A stretch of DNA of 64,000 nt from an uncultured Lachnospiraceae bacterium (GTDB taxonomy: Bacteria; Bacillota_A; Clostridia; Lachnospirales; Lachnospiraceae): the NCBI GenBank assembly GCA_947564305.1, contig CANOBT010000010.1:1-64000 (forward strand). The letters are read 5' to 3'. The notes under the pieces are model-generated. The model had not been told where the DNA came from and ran no database searches. It worked only from the letters and a program-made list of their open reading frames with translations. The number at the start of each line of letters is the position of its first letter. The first letter of the stretch is position 1. Shown here piece by piece: positions 52,648 through 62,369 of this stretch. The position numbers were made by a program, and so were the translations under genes.

Positions 52648-52881
52648 ATGGCGGAAGACAGACAGAATATCTCACAGGAGGAACAGGTTCCATTAGAAGA
52701 ACTGTTTGGGAATCTAGAAGAGGTGATCAGTAAGCTGGAAGGAGAGAATGTGAATCTGGAAGCATCTTTTCAGCTTTATAAAGAAGGCATGACTCTTTTA
52801 AAAAGGTGCAATGCCGCGATTGACACTGTGGAAAAGAAGGTACTGGTATTAGACGAAGATGGGAGTACACATGAATTGTGA
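52648..52881 (+). CDS. xseB: exodeoxyribonuclease VII small subunit
   Basis: 77 aa, standard XseB with LEEVISKLEGENVNLEASFQ and YKEGMTLLKRC. It starts 12 bp after xseA and overlaps the prenyltransferase gene by 11 bp. Confidence 0.95.
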   Translation: MAEDRQNISQEEQVPLEELFGNLEEVISKLEGENVNLEASFQLYKEGMTLLKRCNAAIDTVEKKVLVLDEDGSTHEL

Positions 52882-53782
52882 GAAAAGTAACAGCCTGTTT
52901 CAGGAGAGGCTGAAAGAAAAGACTGCACAGATTGAAGAGATATTAAAGACATATCTTCCTGAAAAATCAGGGTATCAGCAAATTATTATGGAGGCCATGG
53001 AATACAGTCTGATGGCAGGAGGAAAGCGGCTTCGCCCGATGCTGATGCAGGAGACCTATCGTCTATTTGGAGGGAAAGGCAGGCTGATAGAACCTTTCAT
53101 GGCTGCCATAGAGATGATTCATACCTATTCATTGGTGCATGATGATCTTCCGGCTATGGACGATGATGAATACCGCAGAGGGCGGAAAACCACTCATATT
53201 GTATATGGGGAGGCTATGGCCATTTTAGCAGGGGATGCCCTTTTAAATTATGCGTTTGAGACCGCATGTCGGGCATTTCAAATGGAGGAGGCCAATTCAG
53301 AGCTGATTGGAAAAGCCCTGACGATTCTGGCAGGAAAAGCGGGTATTTATGGAATGGTAGGAGGACAGGTGGTAGATGTAGAGTCAGAAGGGCAGCAGAT
53401 TACGGGGGAAAAGTTGGATTTTATCTATCGGCTGAAAACAGGGGCGCTTATCGAAAGCTCTATGATGATTGGGGCCGTACTCTCTGGTGCCTCACAGGAA
53501 CAGGTACATGCCATGGAGTCAATCGCAGGAAAAGTCGGGATGGCATTCCAGATTCAGGACGATATTCTGGATGTGGAGGGCAGCAGGGAAGAACTTGGCA
53601 AGTCAATTCACAGCGATGAGAAGAACGAAAAATGCACGTATGTTACATGGAAGGGATTGGAAGATGCGAAAAAAGAGGTGGAACGGCTCTCCGTGGAAGC
53701 TATGGAAGAACTGCAGGCGTTCCATCCCAAGGACCCTTATCTGGAAATGCTGCTGGAGTCCTTGATTCACCGGAAAAAATAA
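52871..53782 (+). CDS. ispA: polyprenyl (farnesyl/geranylgeranyl) diphosphate synthase
   Basis: 303 aa. First aspartate-rich motif DDLPAMDDDEYRRGRKT (DDxxxxD type with DDDEYRRG; typical of FPP/GGPP synthases) and second motif FQIQDDILDVEG. Also GGKRLRPML near the N-terminus. It condenses isopentenyl diphosphate with allylic diphosphates for quinone-free cells' undecaprenyl and other isoprenoids. ATG 52871, 5-6 nt after GGGAG. dxs follows, linking precursor supply and chain elongation. Confidence 0.92.
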   Translation: MNCEKSNSLFQERLKEKTAQIEEILKTYLPEKSGYQQIIMEAMEYSLMAGGKRLRPMLMQETYRLFGGKGRLIEPFMAAIEMIHTYSLVHDDLPAMDDDEYRRGRKTTHIVYGEAMAILAGDALLNYAFETACRAFQMEEANSELIGKALTILAGKAGIYGMVGGQVVDVESEGQQITGEKLDFIYRLKTGALIESSMMIGAVLSGASQEQVHAMESIAGKVGMAFQIQDDILDVEGSREELGKSIHSDEKNEKCTYVTWKGLEDAKKEVERLSVEAMEELQAFHPKDPYLEMLLESLIHRKK

Positions 53783-53809
53783 GAACAGAGAGATAAAGGG
53801 GAAATCAGG

Positions 53810-55681
53810 ATGGTTTTGGATAAGATTCAGAGCGAAAATGATATACAGCAGCTGGAACCGGAGGAACTGGATATACTGGCTCAGGAGATCAGGGAGTTTC
53901 TGATTGAAAAAGTGAGTATCACCGGCGGGCATTTGGCTTCAAATCTTGGCGCCGTAGAGCTTACGATGGCACTGCATCTGGCATTTCATCTTCCGGAGGA
54001 CAAGTTGATCTGGGATGTGGGGCATCAGTCCTATACCCATAAGCTTCTGACCGGAAGAAAAAGTGGATTTGATGGGTTAAGAACCTACGGTGGAATGAGT
54101 GGTTTCCCGAAGCGTAAAGAGAGTGACTGTGATGCATTTAATACGGGGCACAGTTCTACTTCCATATCTGCCGGGCTTGGTTATGCAGCGGCACGGGATA
54201 TATGTGGTGAAGATTATCATGTGGTATCGATTATCGGGGATGGCTCTATGACAGGCGGAATGGCTTATGAGGCTTTGAATAATGCTGCACGTCTGAAAAG
54301 TAATTTTATTATCGTGCTGAATGATAACAATATGTCCATATCAAAAAATGTAGGCGGAATGTCTAATTACCTGAACGGACTGAGGACAGCAGAAGCCTAT
54401 ATTGATTTGAAAAAAGGTGTGGAAGATACACTAAAAAAGATTCCCGGACAAGGCGAAAAGCTGGTGTATCAAATACGGAAAACAAAGAGCGGCATCAAAC
54501 AGCTTATTGTCCCAGGAATGCTGTTTGAAAATATGGGGATTACCTATCTGGGACCTGTGGACGGGCATGACGTAAAGAAGCTTTATAAGACATTCAGGGA
54601 AGCAAAAAGGGTGGATCATGCAGTGTTGGTCCATGTGCTGACGAAAAAAGGAAAAGGATACGCTCCGGCAGAAGAAAATCCATCCCGGTTTCATGGGACA
54701 GGACCGTTCGATATTGAAACAGGAGAGCCGAAGGGGAACGCGGCATCAGATTCCTATACGGATGTATTTTCTAAGGTGATCTGCGACATTGGAAAACATG
54801 ATGACAAGGTCGTGACGATTACTGCGGCTATGGAGGATGGGACAGGTTTGAGCCGATTCAGAAAATATTATCCCCACCGCTTTTTTGACGTTGGGATTGC
54901 AGAGGAACATGCTGTGACTTTCGCTGCAGGGCTGGCCGCTGGCGGCATGAAACCGGTAATTGCTTTGTACTCCTCATTTCTGCAGCGCGCGTATGATCAG
55001 ATTATCCATGATGTCTGTATGCAAAACCTCTCGGTGACATTTGCCATAGACAGGGCTGGACTGGTAGGCAGCGATGGGGAAACGCATCAGGGAATTTTCG
55101 ATTTGTCGTTTTTGAGCAGCATTCCCAATATGACCGTAATGTCTCCCAAGAACCGTTGGGAGATGGCAGACATGATGCGTTTTGCAGTGGATTATCCGGG
55201 ACCTGTGGCAGTACGTTACCCTAGAGGTACTGCATATATGGGGATGAAAAAATTCCGGACGCCAATCATATATGGAGAGAGTGAGATGCTTTATGAGGAG
55301 GAAGGGATTGCCCTGTTGTTTGTAGGGCATATGTCCTCTCTTGCAAGTGAAATCCGCAAGGAGCTGAAACATTCGGACATCCCATGCAGTCTGGTGAATG
55401 CGCGCTTTGTCAAGCCGATTGACATAAAGATGCTGGAGCGTCTGGCAAAGAATCACCGCCTGCTTGTTACAATCGAAGAAAATGTGCTGGCAGGAGGATT
55501 CGGTTCTCAGGTATTGGATTATGTATCTCAGGCAAAGCTGAATATGCAGGTATACAGGGTCGGAATTGCCGACGAGTATGTAGAGCACGGTAATGTAGAT
55601 GTGCTTAGAAGGGTGATCGGACTGGAAAAGAGTACAATTGTTGAGCAGATTTTATGGAATAGAGGGAAAAAACGAACATGA
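53810..55681 (+). CDS. dxs: 1-deoxy-D-xylulose-5-phosphate synthase
   Basis: 623 aa thiamine diphosphate enzyme joining pyruvate and glyceraldehyde-3-phosphate, the entry to the MEP isoprenoid pathway. Motifs: GHLASNLGAVELTMALH, WDVGHQSYTHKLLTGR, TPP/Mg motif GDGSMTGGMAYEALNNA, and RAGLVGSDGETHQG, then the transketolase C-domain (PCSLVNARFVKPID). The stop overlaps the tlyA start by 4 bp. Confidence 0.96.
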   Translation: MVLDKIQSENDIQQLEPEELDILAQEIREFLIEKVSITGGHLASNLGAVELTMALHLAFHLPEDKLIWDVGHQSYTHKLLTGRKSGFDGLRTYGGMSGFPKRKESDCDAFNTGHSSTSISAGLGYAAARDICGEDYHVVSIIGDGSMTGGMAYEALNNAARLKSNFIIVLNDNNMSISKNVGGMSNYLNGLRTAEAYIDLKKGVEDTLKKIPGQGEKLVYQIRKTKSGIKQLIVPGMLFENMGITYLGPVDGHDVKKLYKTFREAKRVDHAVLVHVLTKKGKGYAPAEENPSRFHGTGPFDIETGEPKGNAASDSYTDVFSKVICDIGKHDDKVVTITAAMEDGTGLSRFRKYYPHRFFDVGIAEEHAVTFAAGLAAGGMKPVIALYSSFLQRAYDQIIHDVCMQNLSVTFAIDRAGLVGSDGETHQGIFDLSFLSSIPNMTVMSPKNRWEMADMMRFAVDYPGPVAVRYPRGTAYMGMKKFRTPIIYGESEMLYEEEGIALLFVGHMSSLASEIRKELKHSDIPCSLVNARFVKPIDIKMLERLAKNHRLLVTIEENVLAGGFGSQVLDYVSQAKLNMQVYRVGIADEYVEHGNVDVLRRVIGLEKSTIVEQILWNRGKKRT

Positions 55682-56496
55682 AAGAACGTTTGGATGTACT
55701 GCTTATTAAACGGGGGCTAGCCTCCTCCCGCGAAAAAGCAAAGGCCGTAATCATGGCTGGGGACGTCTTTGTGAATGGACAGAGGGAGGATAAAGCAGGA
55801 ACTACATTTCCTGAAGATGTGCAGATTGAGGTCCGAGGTCCTGCACTCCCCTATGTGAGCAGAGGCGGCCTCAAGCTGGAAAAGGCAATGAACCGGTTTG
55901 ATGTGACAGTGGAAGGGAAAGTTTGTACGGATGTGGGGTCATCCACAGGTGGATTTACTGATTGCATGTTACAAAATGGGGCTGTCAAGGTGTTTGCTAT
56001 TGACGTGGGACGAGGGCAGCTTGACTGGAAGCTTCGGCAGGATGAGCGGGTAGTTTGTATGGAAAAAACAAATATCCGTTATGTGAATCCGGAGGATATC
56101 GGCGAACCAGTAGATTTTTCTTCCATCGATGTATCCTTTATTTCTTTGACAAAGGTTTTGGAACCTGTTCGGAACTACCTGATTCCAGAGGGCGACATTG
56201 TGGCGCTTATCAAACCGCAGTTTGAAGCAGGGCGGGAGAAGGTGGGAAAAAAGGGTGTGGTTCGGGAGAAGGACACTCACCATGAGGTGATTGAGAAAGT
56301 CGCGGTTTATGCACATTCCATCGGATTTGAAATCAGGAATATTGACTATTCTCCGATAAAGGGCCCAGAAGGCAACATCGAATATCTTATCCACCTGAAA
56401 AAGCATGCGGATCTGCAGCCGCCGGAAATTTCAGTAGACCTGCAGTCTGTCGTGGATGAAGCATTTGCAGCGTTAGCCGGACCAAAGGCCACATAA
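55678..56496 (+). CDS. tlyA: TlyA family RNA 2'-O-methyltransferase
   Basis: 272 aa. An S4 RNA-binding domain (about 1-60; ERLDVLLIKRGLASSREKAK) and an FtsJ-like methyltransferase: VCTDVGSSTGGFTDCMLQNG (SAM site, about 80-99), VDFSSIDVSFISLTKVL and IVALIKPQFEAGREKVGKKG. TlyA proteins methylate rRNA or act as hemolysins; here the methyltransferase residues look intact. It is in the conserved dxs-tlyA-nadK-argR-recN order. Confidence 0.93.
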   Translation: MKERLDVLLIKRGLASSREKAKAVIMAGDVFVNGQREDKAGTTFPEDVQIEVRGPALPYVSRGGLKLEKAMNRFDVTVEGKVCTDVGSSTGGFTDCMLQNGAVKVFAIDVGRGQLDWKLRQDERVVCMEKTNIRYVNPEDIGEPVDFSSIDVSFISLTKVLEPVRNYLIPEGDIVALIKPQFEAGREKVGKKGVVREKDTHHEVIEKVAVYAHSIGFEIRNIDYSPIKGPEGNIEYLIHLKKHADLQPPEISVDLQSVVDEAFAALAGPKAT

Positions 56497-56526
56497 CCAA
56501 AGGCAGGATTTGCGAAAGGCATTATA

Positions 56527-57360
56527 ATGGAGAGATTTTATATTATCACAAACTTGTTAAAGGACAAAGATTTTAAGATTACAAGGAAAATTCAGGATTA
56601 TATAGAGTGCCATGGCAAAAGCTGCATTCTTTCAGAAAAGGATGGGGACGGACATATTATCCCAGGCAGTGTGCCGGATAAGATTGATTGTGCTATTGTG
56701 CTTGGCGGTGATGGTACTCTGATTCGCGCGGCAAGAGAACTAGGCGGACACGACATTCCACTGCTAGGGGTGAATATGGGAACGCTGGGGTATTTGGCGG
56801 AGGTAGAGCTGCCGCAGTTTCAGGAGGCGTTGGATAAACTGTTTTCCGGGCATCTGGATATTGAAGACCGGATGATGATGCAGGGAGTGATTGACGGTAA
56901 AGCAGAGCATGTGGCGATGAACGATATCGTTGTGACCAGAGAGGGAAGTCTGAGAGTCGTGCACTTCAATGTGTATGTGGATGGGGTTCTTCTGAACAGC
57001 TATCTGGCAGACGGAGTCATCATTTCCACGCCCACGGGTTCTACGGGATACAACTTATCTGCAGGCGGTCCGGTGGTGGAGCCTACGGCGCAGATGTTTG
57101 TAATCACACCAATCTGTTCCCATGCGCTGAATGCCAGCAGTGTTGTTCTCTCAGCGGAGGATGTGATTGAGGTAGAAATCTGTGAGGGAAGGTATGGACG
57201 TACAGAAAGCGCATTGGTGTCTTTTGACGGAGCTGAGACCGTGGCCGTTTCTACAGGTGACCGTGTATTGGTGAAAAAAGCTATGGAAACCACAAAGCTG
57301 GTGAAGCTTAGCAAGGAAAGTTTTATGAAGATTATGAGAGAGAAAATGAAAGGAAACTAA
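56527..57360 (+). CDS. nadK: NAD kinase
   Basis: 277 aa. Signature GGDGTLIRAARELGG with the GGDG motif (about 61-64), then NMGTLGYLAE and the NE/D-type motif AMNDIVVTREGS, and GVIISTPTGSTGYNLSAGGP. It phosphorylates NAD to NADP in the cytoplasm. Three bases separate it from argR. Confidence 0.96.
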   Translation: MERFYIITNLLKDKDFKITRKIQDYIECHGKSCILSEKDGDGHIIPGSVPDKIDCAIVLGGDGTLIRAARELGGHDIPLLGVNMGTLGYLAEVELPQFQEALDKLFSGHLDIEDRMMMQGVIDGKAEHVAMNDIVVTREGSLRVVHFNVYVDGVLLNSYLADGVIISTPTGSTGYNLSAGGPVVEPTAQMFVITPICSHALNASSVVLSAEDVIEVEICEGRYGRTESALVSFDGAETVAVSTGDRVLVKKAMETTKLVKLSKESFMKIMREKMKGN

Positions 57361-57363
57361 AGT

Positions 57364-57813
57364 ATGAAAGTCAGCCGCCATGCAAAAATTGTAGAATTGA
57401 TCATGCAGCATGATATCGAGACGCAGGAGGAGCTGGCCGAATATCTCAACAATGCTGGATTTAAGGTGACACAGGCAACCATTTCACGTGATATTCGTGA
57501 CTTAAAGCTTACTAAGCTGTCTGTAGACGGAGGAAAGCAGAAGTATGTCATTTTAAAGCCGGAAGAGGGCATGAGCGAAAAGTATATCCGCGTACTCCGG
57601 GATGGTTATGTATCTATGGATATGGCACAAAATATTCTGGTGATCAAAACCGTGGCAGGGATGGCCATGGCAGTGGCTGCCGCTGTAGATGCGATGAAAT
57701 GGAATGAAGTGGTAGGGTCTATCGCAGGGGATGACACGATCATGTGTGCGATCCGCAGTGTGGAGGATACCGTTGCTGTCATGGATAAGATACGGAAAAT
57801 TGTGACAAAATGA
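57364..57813 (+). CDS. argR: arginine repressor ArgR
   Basis: 149 aa. Winged-helix DNA-binding domain (about 1-70; GFKVTQATISRDIRDLKLTK) and the C-terminal oligomerization and arginine-binding domain (about 80-149; GDDTIMCAIRSVED with the family's GDDT). It represses arginine biosynthesis and activates catabolism. Its position before recN is common in Firmicutes and does not indicate an arginine operon here. Confidence 0.95.
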   Translation: MKVSRHAKIVELIMQHDIETQEELAEYLNNAGFKVTQATISRDIRDLKLTKLSVDGGKQKYVILKPEEGMSEKYIRVLRDGYVSMDMAQNILVIKTVAGMAMAVAAAVDAMKWNEVVGSIAGDDTIMCAIRSVEDTVAVMDKIRKIVTK

Positions 57814-57882
57814 TAAGGGACTGCAGGAAAATAACATGGTTAAGTGATTTTCTGTAAGTACCTGAAAAGAAAGGAAAAAAGA

Positions 57883-59547
57883 ATGTTAGAAAATCTGCAT
57901 GTAAAAAATCTGGCATTGATTGAGGAAATCGAAGTCGACTTCCGGCCTGGACTGAATATCCTTACCGGGGAGACCGGTGCAGGGAAATCCATTCTGTTAG
58001 GTTCGGTGAATCTGGCTCTGGGTGGGAGATATAATGCGGATATGCTGCGTACAGGTGCGCAGTTTGGCCTTGTGGAGCTGATATTTTCCATAGACAGTCC
58101 ATTATTGGAAAAGCAGCTCGCATCTCTGGATATTTTTCCGGAGGATGGCAGAATCGTGCTCAGTCGGAAGTTAATGGCAGGGCGCAGCCAGAGCCGGATT
58201 AACGGGGAGACGGTCAGTATGACCACCCTAAAGGATGTGGCCAGTATGCTGATTGATATCCATGGCCAGCACGAACACCAGACGCTGTTACATAAAAAGA
58301 ACCATCTGGCGTTTTTGGATTTGTATGCAAAAGAACAGGTGGAGGAATTGAAAAAAAAGACTGCAAAGGCTTTTCATACATACCATGCATGCAAGAAAAA
58401 GCTGGAGGAGTCCGGAATGGACGAAAGGGAACGGCAGAAGGAAATTTCCCTGGCGGAATTTGAGGTCACAGAGATTGAAGAGGCGAATCTTATGGAAGGG
58501 GAGGACGAAGAACTGGAGCGTCTTTACCGCAGGATGTCCGAAGGGAAAAAGGTGACGGAGGAGATTTCAGAGGCGTACCACTATACCGGGGAAAGTGAGT
58601 CTGGTAATGCCAGTGAGTTTTTGAGCCGTGCTATTCGCGCCTTATCTGATGTGGAGTCCGTAGATGAACAGGGAGCCAGTCTGTATCAGCAGTTGATTGA
58701 GATAGACGGTCTGCTCAATGATTTTAATCGGGAATTGTCTGAGTATGCGAAAAGTCTGGAATTTTCCGAGGAGGAATTTTATGAGACAGAGAGCCGGCTC
58801 AATGAAGTGAATCATTTAAAAACAAAATATGGAAATACCATAAAAGAAGTCCTGGAATATTGTGAGGAAAGAAAGCAAAGACTAAAAGAACTGGAAGATT
58901 ACGAGCAGTATATGCTGGAACTGGAGGAGAACTTCAAAAAGGCTCAAAAAAGCTATAAGAAGAATGCTTTGGCCCTCAGCACTGCAAGGAAAAAGGCCGC
59001 CGCTTCTTTTGTAAAGGAGATTCAAAAAGGGCTGCAGGATTTGAATTTTCTGGATGTTCAGTTTGAGATGCGCTTTTCAGAATTGGATAGTTATACCTCT
59101 GGTGGCATCGATGAAGCAGAATTCTATATATCAACGAACCCAGGGGAGGCAATCCGGCCGATGGGAAATGTGGCATCCGGCGGAGAACTCTCCAGAATCA
59201 TGCTTGCTATTAAAACGGTGATTGCAGACCGGGAGGATACGCCCACTTTGATATTTGACGAGATTGATACCGGAATCAGTGGTATCACGGCAGGGAAGGT
59301 GGCGGAAAAGATGCATATCATCGCAGAATCCAGACAGGTATTGTGCATTACTCATTTAGCTCAGATTGCAGCACAGGCGGATGCACATTATCTGATTCAG
59401 AAGCAGGCAAAAAAAGATAAGGCAGAAACAGAGATTTTCTGCTTGGAAGATGAGGCGTCCATACAGGAGCTTGCAAGGCTTTTAGGCGGGGCGAAGGTGA
59501 CCGCGAATATTATAGAAAGTGCGAGGGAAATGAAGAGACAGTCATGA
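57883..59547 (+). CDS. recN: DNA repair protein RecN
   Basis: 554 aa SMC-like ATPase acting early at double-strand breaks. Walker A LTGETGAGKSILLGSV (about 27-42), long coiled coil (about 160-370), signature GGELSRIMLAIKTV, and Walker B TLIFDEIDTGISG. I start at ATG 57883, 7 nt after GAAAGGA; the longer frame begins with a non-family KIFCKYLKRKE tail. The stop overlaps the trkA start by 4 bp. Confidence 0.95.
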   Translation: MLENLHVKNLALIEEIEVDFRPGLNILTGETGAGKSILLGSVNLALGGRYNADMLRTGAQFGLVELIFSIDSPLLEKQLASLDIFPEDGRIVLSRKLMAGRSQSRINGETVSMTTLKDVASMLIDIHGQHEHQTLLHKKNHLAFLDLYAKEQVEELKKKTAKAFHTYHACKKKLEESGMDERERQKEISLAEFEVTEIEEANLMEGEDEELERLYRRMSEGKKVTEEISEAYHYTGESESGNASEFLSRAIRALSDVESVDEQGASLYQQLIEIDGLLNDFNRELSEYAKSLEFSEEEFYETESRLNEVNHLKTKYGNTIKEVLEYCEERKQRLKELEDYEQYMLELEENFKKAQKSYKKNALALSTARKKAAASFVKEIQKGLQDLNFLDVQFEMRFSELDSYTSGGIDEAEFYISTNPGEAIRPMGNVASGGELSRIMLAIKTVIADREDTPTLIFDEIDTGISGITAGKVAEKMHIIAESRQVLCITHLAQIAAQADAHYLIQKQAKKDKAETEIFCLEDEASIQELARLLGGAKVTANIIESAREMKRQS

Positions 59548-60905
59548 AGATAGTAATTATTGGAGATGGCAAGGTCGGCTATAAGCTAGCCAGACAGCTT
59601 TCGGCAGAGGAATATGATGTTGTTCTGATTGATAATAATGAGGAGAAGCTTTTGGATGCCATGAATCGCATGGATATCATCTGTGCACATGGGGAAGGCG
59701 GCAGTGTGGAGGTACAGAAGAGTGCGGGGGTGCCGGATGCAGATTTGGTGATTGCCTGCACTTCTACGGATGAGTGCAATATGCTAAGCTGTCTCATTGC
59801 CAAAAGAATCGGAGCAAAGCATACGATTGCCCGTGTGCGTAACCCCATTTATTACAGACAGATTGATATTCTAAAGGAAGACTTACATCTGAGTATGGCA
59901 GTAAATCCGGAGTTGGCAATGGCAGAGGAGATTTCCAGGTTGATTTTATTTCCGAATGCAAGTAAGATTGAGACCTTTGTGAAGGGCAAGGTGGAGCTTA
60001 TTGAATTTCCAATTACTGCTGACAGTAAGTTAGACGGAATGTCGCTGGCTGAGATGTACAACCGCTTTCAGATTAAGGTTCTTGTCTGTGCTGTGGAGCG
60101 TGGGGAGGATGTCACGATTCCGGATGGCGATTATGTTGTGCGTTCAGGAGACCGGCTGCATGTGGCGGCTTCCCACAGGGAGGTGAGCCAGTTTTTCAAA
60201 CTGCTCGGCTATCGGACGGTAAAGATTAAGACGGTGATGATCTGCGGCGGAGGGAGAGTGAGCTTTTATCTGGCCAGTCAGCTTGCCAGTCTTGGGATGC
60301 AGGTGAAAATTATTGAAAAAAATCTTGAAAAATGTGAAGGGCTTTGCGAATCCCTTCCTAAGTCAACGACAATCATACACGGAGATGCCTCTAACCATGA
60401 TTTACTGATAGAGGAGGGGGTTCAGGAGGCCGATGCCTTTGTCGCATTGACTGGAATGGACGAAGAAAATATCATTATGTCTATGTTTGCAAAAGGACAG
60501 AAGGTATCTAAAATTATACTGAAGGTGAATGAGGACCGCCGGGGGCGTATGATTGAAGATTTTGGTCTGGACAGCGTCGTGTCTGCGAAGACGGTTACGG
60601 CAGACGCCATATTGAGCTATGTCCGGGCGAGACGGAATTCTCAGGGCAGTACCAATGTGGAGACCATGTACCAGTTGGTGGACGACAAGGTGGAAGCACT
60701 GGAATTTATTGTAAAAGCAAAGACGAGATATACAGATATCCCTCTGAAGGAGTTATCTTTGAAGCCAAATAACCTGATTGCATGTATCGCGAGAAGGCGG
60801 GAGATCATTATCCCAAACGGAAACGATTGTATTCAGGTCGGGGATAATGTAATTGTGGTTACAATGAAAAAACAGATTCAGGATATTGAGGATATTTTGT
60901 TGTAG
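59544..60905 (+). CDS. trkA: Trk system potassium transporter TrkA
   Basis: 453 aa with two copies of the NAD-binding RCK domain: MKIVIIGDGKVGYKLARQL (about 1-19) and VMICGGGRVSFYLASQLAS (about 232-250), each followed by a TrkA_C domain. It is the cytosolic regulatory ring of the Trk/Ktr channel and pairs with trkH 8 bp downstream. Glycine motifs GDGKVG and GGGRVS fit nucleotide binding. Confidence 0.94.
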   Translation: MKIVIIGDGKVGYKLARQLSAEEYDVVLIDNNEEKLLDAMNRMDIICAHGEGGSVEVQKSAGVPDADLVIACTSTDECNMLSCLIAKRIGAKHTIARVRNPIYYRQIDILKEDLHLSMAVNPELAMAEEISRLILFPNASKIETFVKGKVELIEFPITADSKLDGMSLAEMYNRFQIKVLVCAVERGEDVTIPDGDYVVRSGDRLHVAASHREVSQFFKLLGYRTVKIKTVMICGGGRVSFYLASQLASLGMQVKIIEKNLEKCEGLCESLPKSTTIIHGDASNHDLLIEEGVQEADAFVALTGMDEENIIMSMFAKGQKVSKIILKVNEDRRGRMIEDFGLDSVVSAKTVTADAILSYVRARRNSQGSTNVETMYQLVDDKVEALEFIVKAKTRYTDIPLKELSLKPNNLIACIARRREIIIPNGNDCIQVGDNVIVVTMKKQIQDIEDILL

Positions 60906-60913
60906 GTGCGGAC

Positions 60914-62359
60914 ATGAATAATAGAATGACAGTGTATATTATCAGTAAAATGCTGGGCGTGGAGGGGGCGCTTCTGCTGATACCGGCTTTAGTGGCAGTG
61001 ATTTACAAGGAAGAGAGTGCCCTGCATTTTATCGTTGTCAGTGCAGCACTAGGGATTATTTACTTTTTGGCCGGCAGGAAGAAACCGGAGAACAAGATGA
61101 TCTATAAAAAGGAAGGACTGGTCATCGTGGGCTCTGCATGGATTCTGTGGTCTCTGGCCGGAGCGCTTCCGTTTTATCTTTCGGGCAGTATTCCTAGTTA
61201 TCTGGACGCTTTTTTTGAGACTGTATCAGGATTTACGACAACAGGGTCTACCATTTTGACAGACATCGAGGCACTTCCTCAAGGAATGGCTTTTTGGCGA
61301 AGCCTGACTCATTGGATCGGTGGAATGGGTGTGCTTATGTTTGTCATGATGCTCACGTCCCTGGATGATGAAAACTCCATGCATCTAATGCGTGCAGAGG
61401 TTCCGGGACCGGAGGCGGACAAGCTGGTTCCCAGGGCAAGGACAACAGCCCAGATTTTATATGCCATGTATTTTGCACTGACAGCCATAGAGGTAATTTT
61501 TCTCTTGTTTGGCGGAATGAATTTTTATGATGCTTTGCTTCATGCATTCAGTACTGCGGGTACAGGAGGATTTTCCAATATGAATGCCAGTGTAGCCCAT
61601 TATGACAGTGCTTATATTGACGGTGTGATCACGGTATTTATGATTTTGTTCGGTGTGAATTTTAATCTGTATTTTTTTGTTTGTCTGCGCAAATGGAGAG
61701 AGGCAGTGAAAAACGAAGAGCTTCATATATATCTTGGGATTATTGCAGGGGCAATCGCAGTGATTACTCTGGATATCCTGCATCTGTATGGAAATGTGTT
61801 ACATTCGTTCCGTTTTGCATCTTTCCAGGTGGCAGCGATTATTACTACCACCGGATTTTGTACGGCAGACTGGAATTTGTGGCCTGAACTTTCAAAGACG
61901 ATCCTTCTGTCGCTCATGGTGGTGGGAGCCTGTGCAGGGTCAACTGGAGGCGGTATCAAAGTTTCCAGGCTGATGATTCTGTTGAAAAGTATCAAGCAGG
62001 ATATCAAAAGGACACTGCATCCAAAAGCAGTGACCATCATGAGAGTCAACGGGAGAAAAGTCAGCCGGGATACGATGCAGGGGGTCTATATTTACTTTAT
62101 ATGTTATATTTTGATTTTGATTGTCTCTGTGCTTTTGGTATCTCTTAATGATTTTGATTTTGCTACAACATTCAGTGCTGTGCTGACCACATTAAATAAT
62201 GTGGGGCCAGGGATTTCCCTGGTAGGACCTGTGGAGAATTTTTCGGGATTTTCTGCCTTATCAAAGCTGATATTCTGTGCGGACATGTTGGTCGGAAGAT
62301 TGGAGATTTTCCCGTATTTGCTATTGTTCTCACCAGAACTATGGAGAAGAAGATTTTAA
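60914..62359 (+). CDS. trkH: Trk system potassium transporter TrkH
   Basis: 481 aa, four M1-P-M2 repeats. Selectivity-filter segments are visible: ETVSGFTTTGSTILTDIEAL (first), STAGTGGFSNMNAS (second), ITTTGFCTADWNLWPEL (third) and ALTTLNNVGPG-like VLTTLNNVGPGIS (fourth). The C-terminal MLVGRLEIFPYLLLFSPELW is the usual end of the family, so the gene is complete. Together with TrkA it takes up potassium. Confidence 0.94.
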   Translation: MNNRMTVYIISKMLGVEGALLLIPALVAVIYKEESALHFIVVSAALGIIYFLAGRKKPENKMIYKKEGLVIVGSAWILWSLAGALPFYLSGSIPSYLDAFFETVSGFTTTGSTILTDIEALPQGMAFWRSLTHWIGGMGVLMFVMMLTSLDDENSMHLMRAEVPGPEADKLVPRARTTAQILYAMYFALTAIEVIFLLFGGMNFYDALLHAFSTAGTGGFSNMNASVAHYDSAYIDGVITVFMILFGVNFNLYFFVCLRKWREAVKNEELHIYLGIIAGAIAVITLDILHLYGNVLHSFRFASFQVAAIITTTGFCTADWNLWPELSKTILLSLMVVGACAGSTGGGIKVSRLMILLKSIKQDIKRTLHPKAVTIMRVNGRKVSRDTMQGVYIYFICYILILIVSVLLVSLNDFDFATTFSAVLTTLNNVGPGISLVGPVENFSGFSALSKLIFCADMLVGRLEIFPYLLLFSPELWRRRF

Positions 62360-62369
62360 GGAGATTTAT

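Noticed and set aside
61353..61547. small minus-strand frame in trkH
   Set aside because: Shadow of a conserved transporter.
62104..62359. possible frameshift at the end of trkH
   Set aside because: The ending GRLEIF to ELW is normal for TrkH; the gene is full length.
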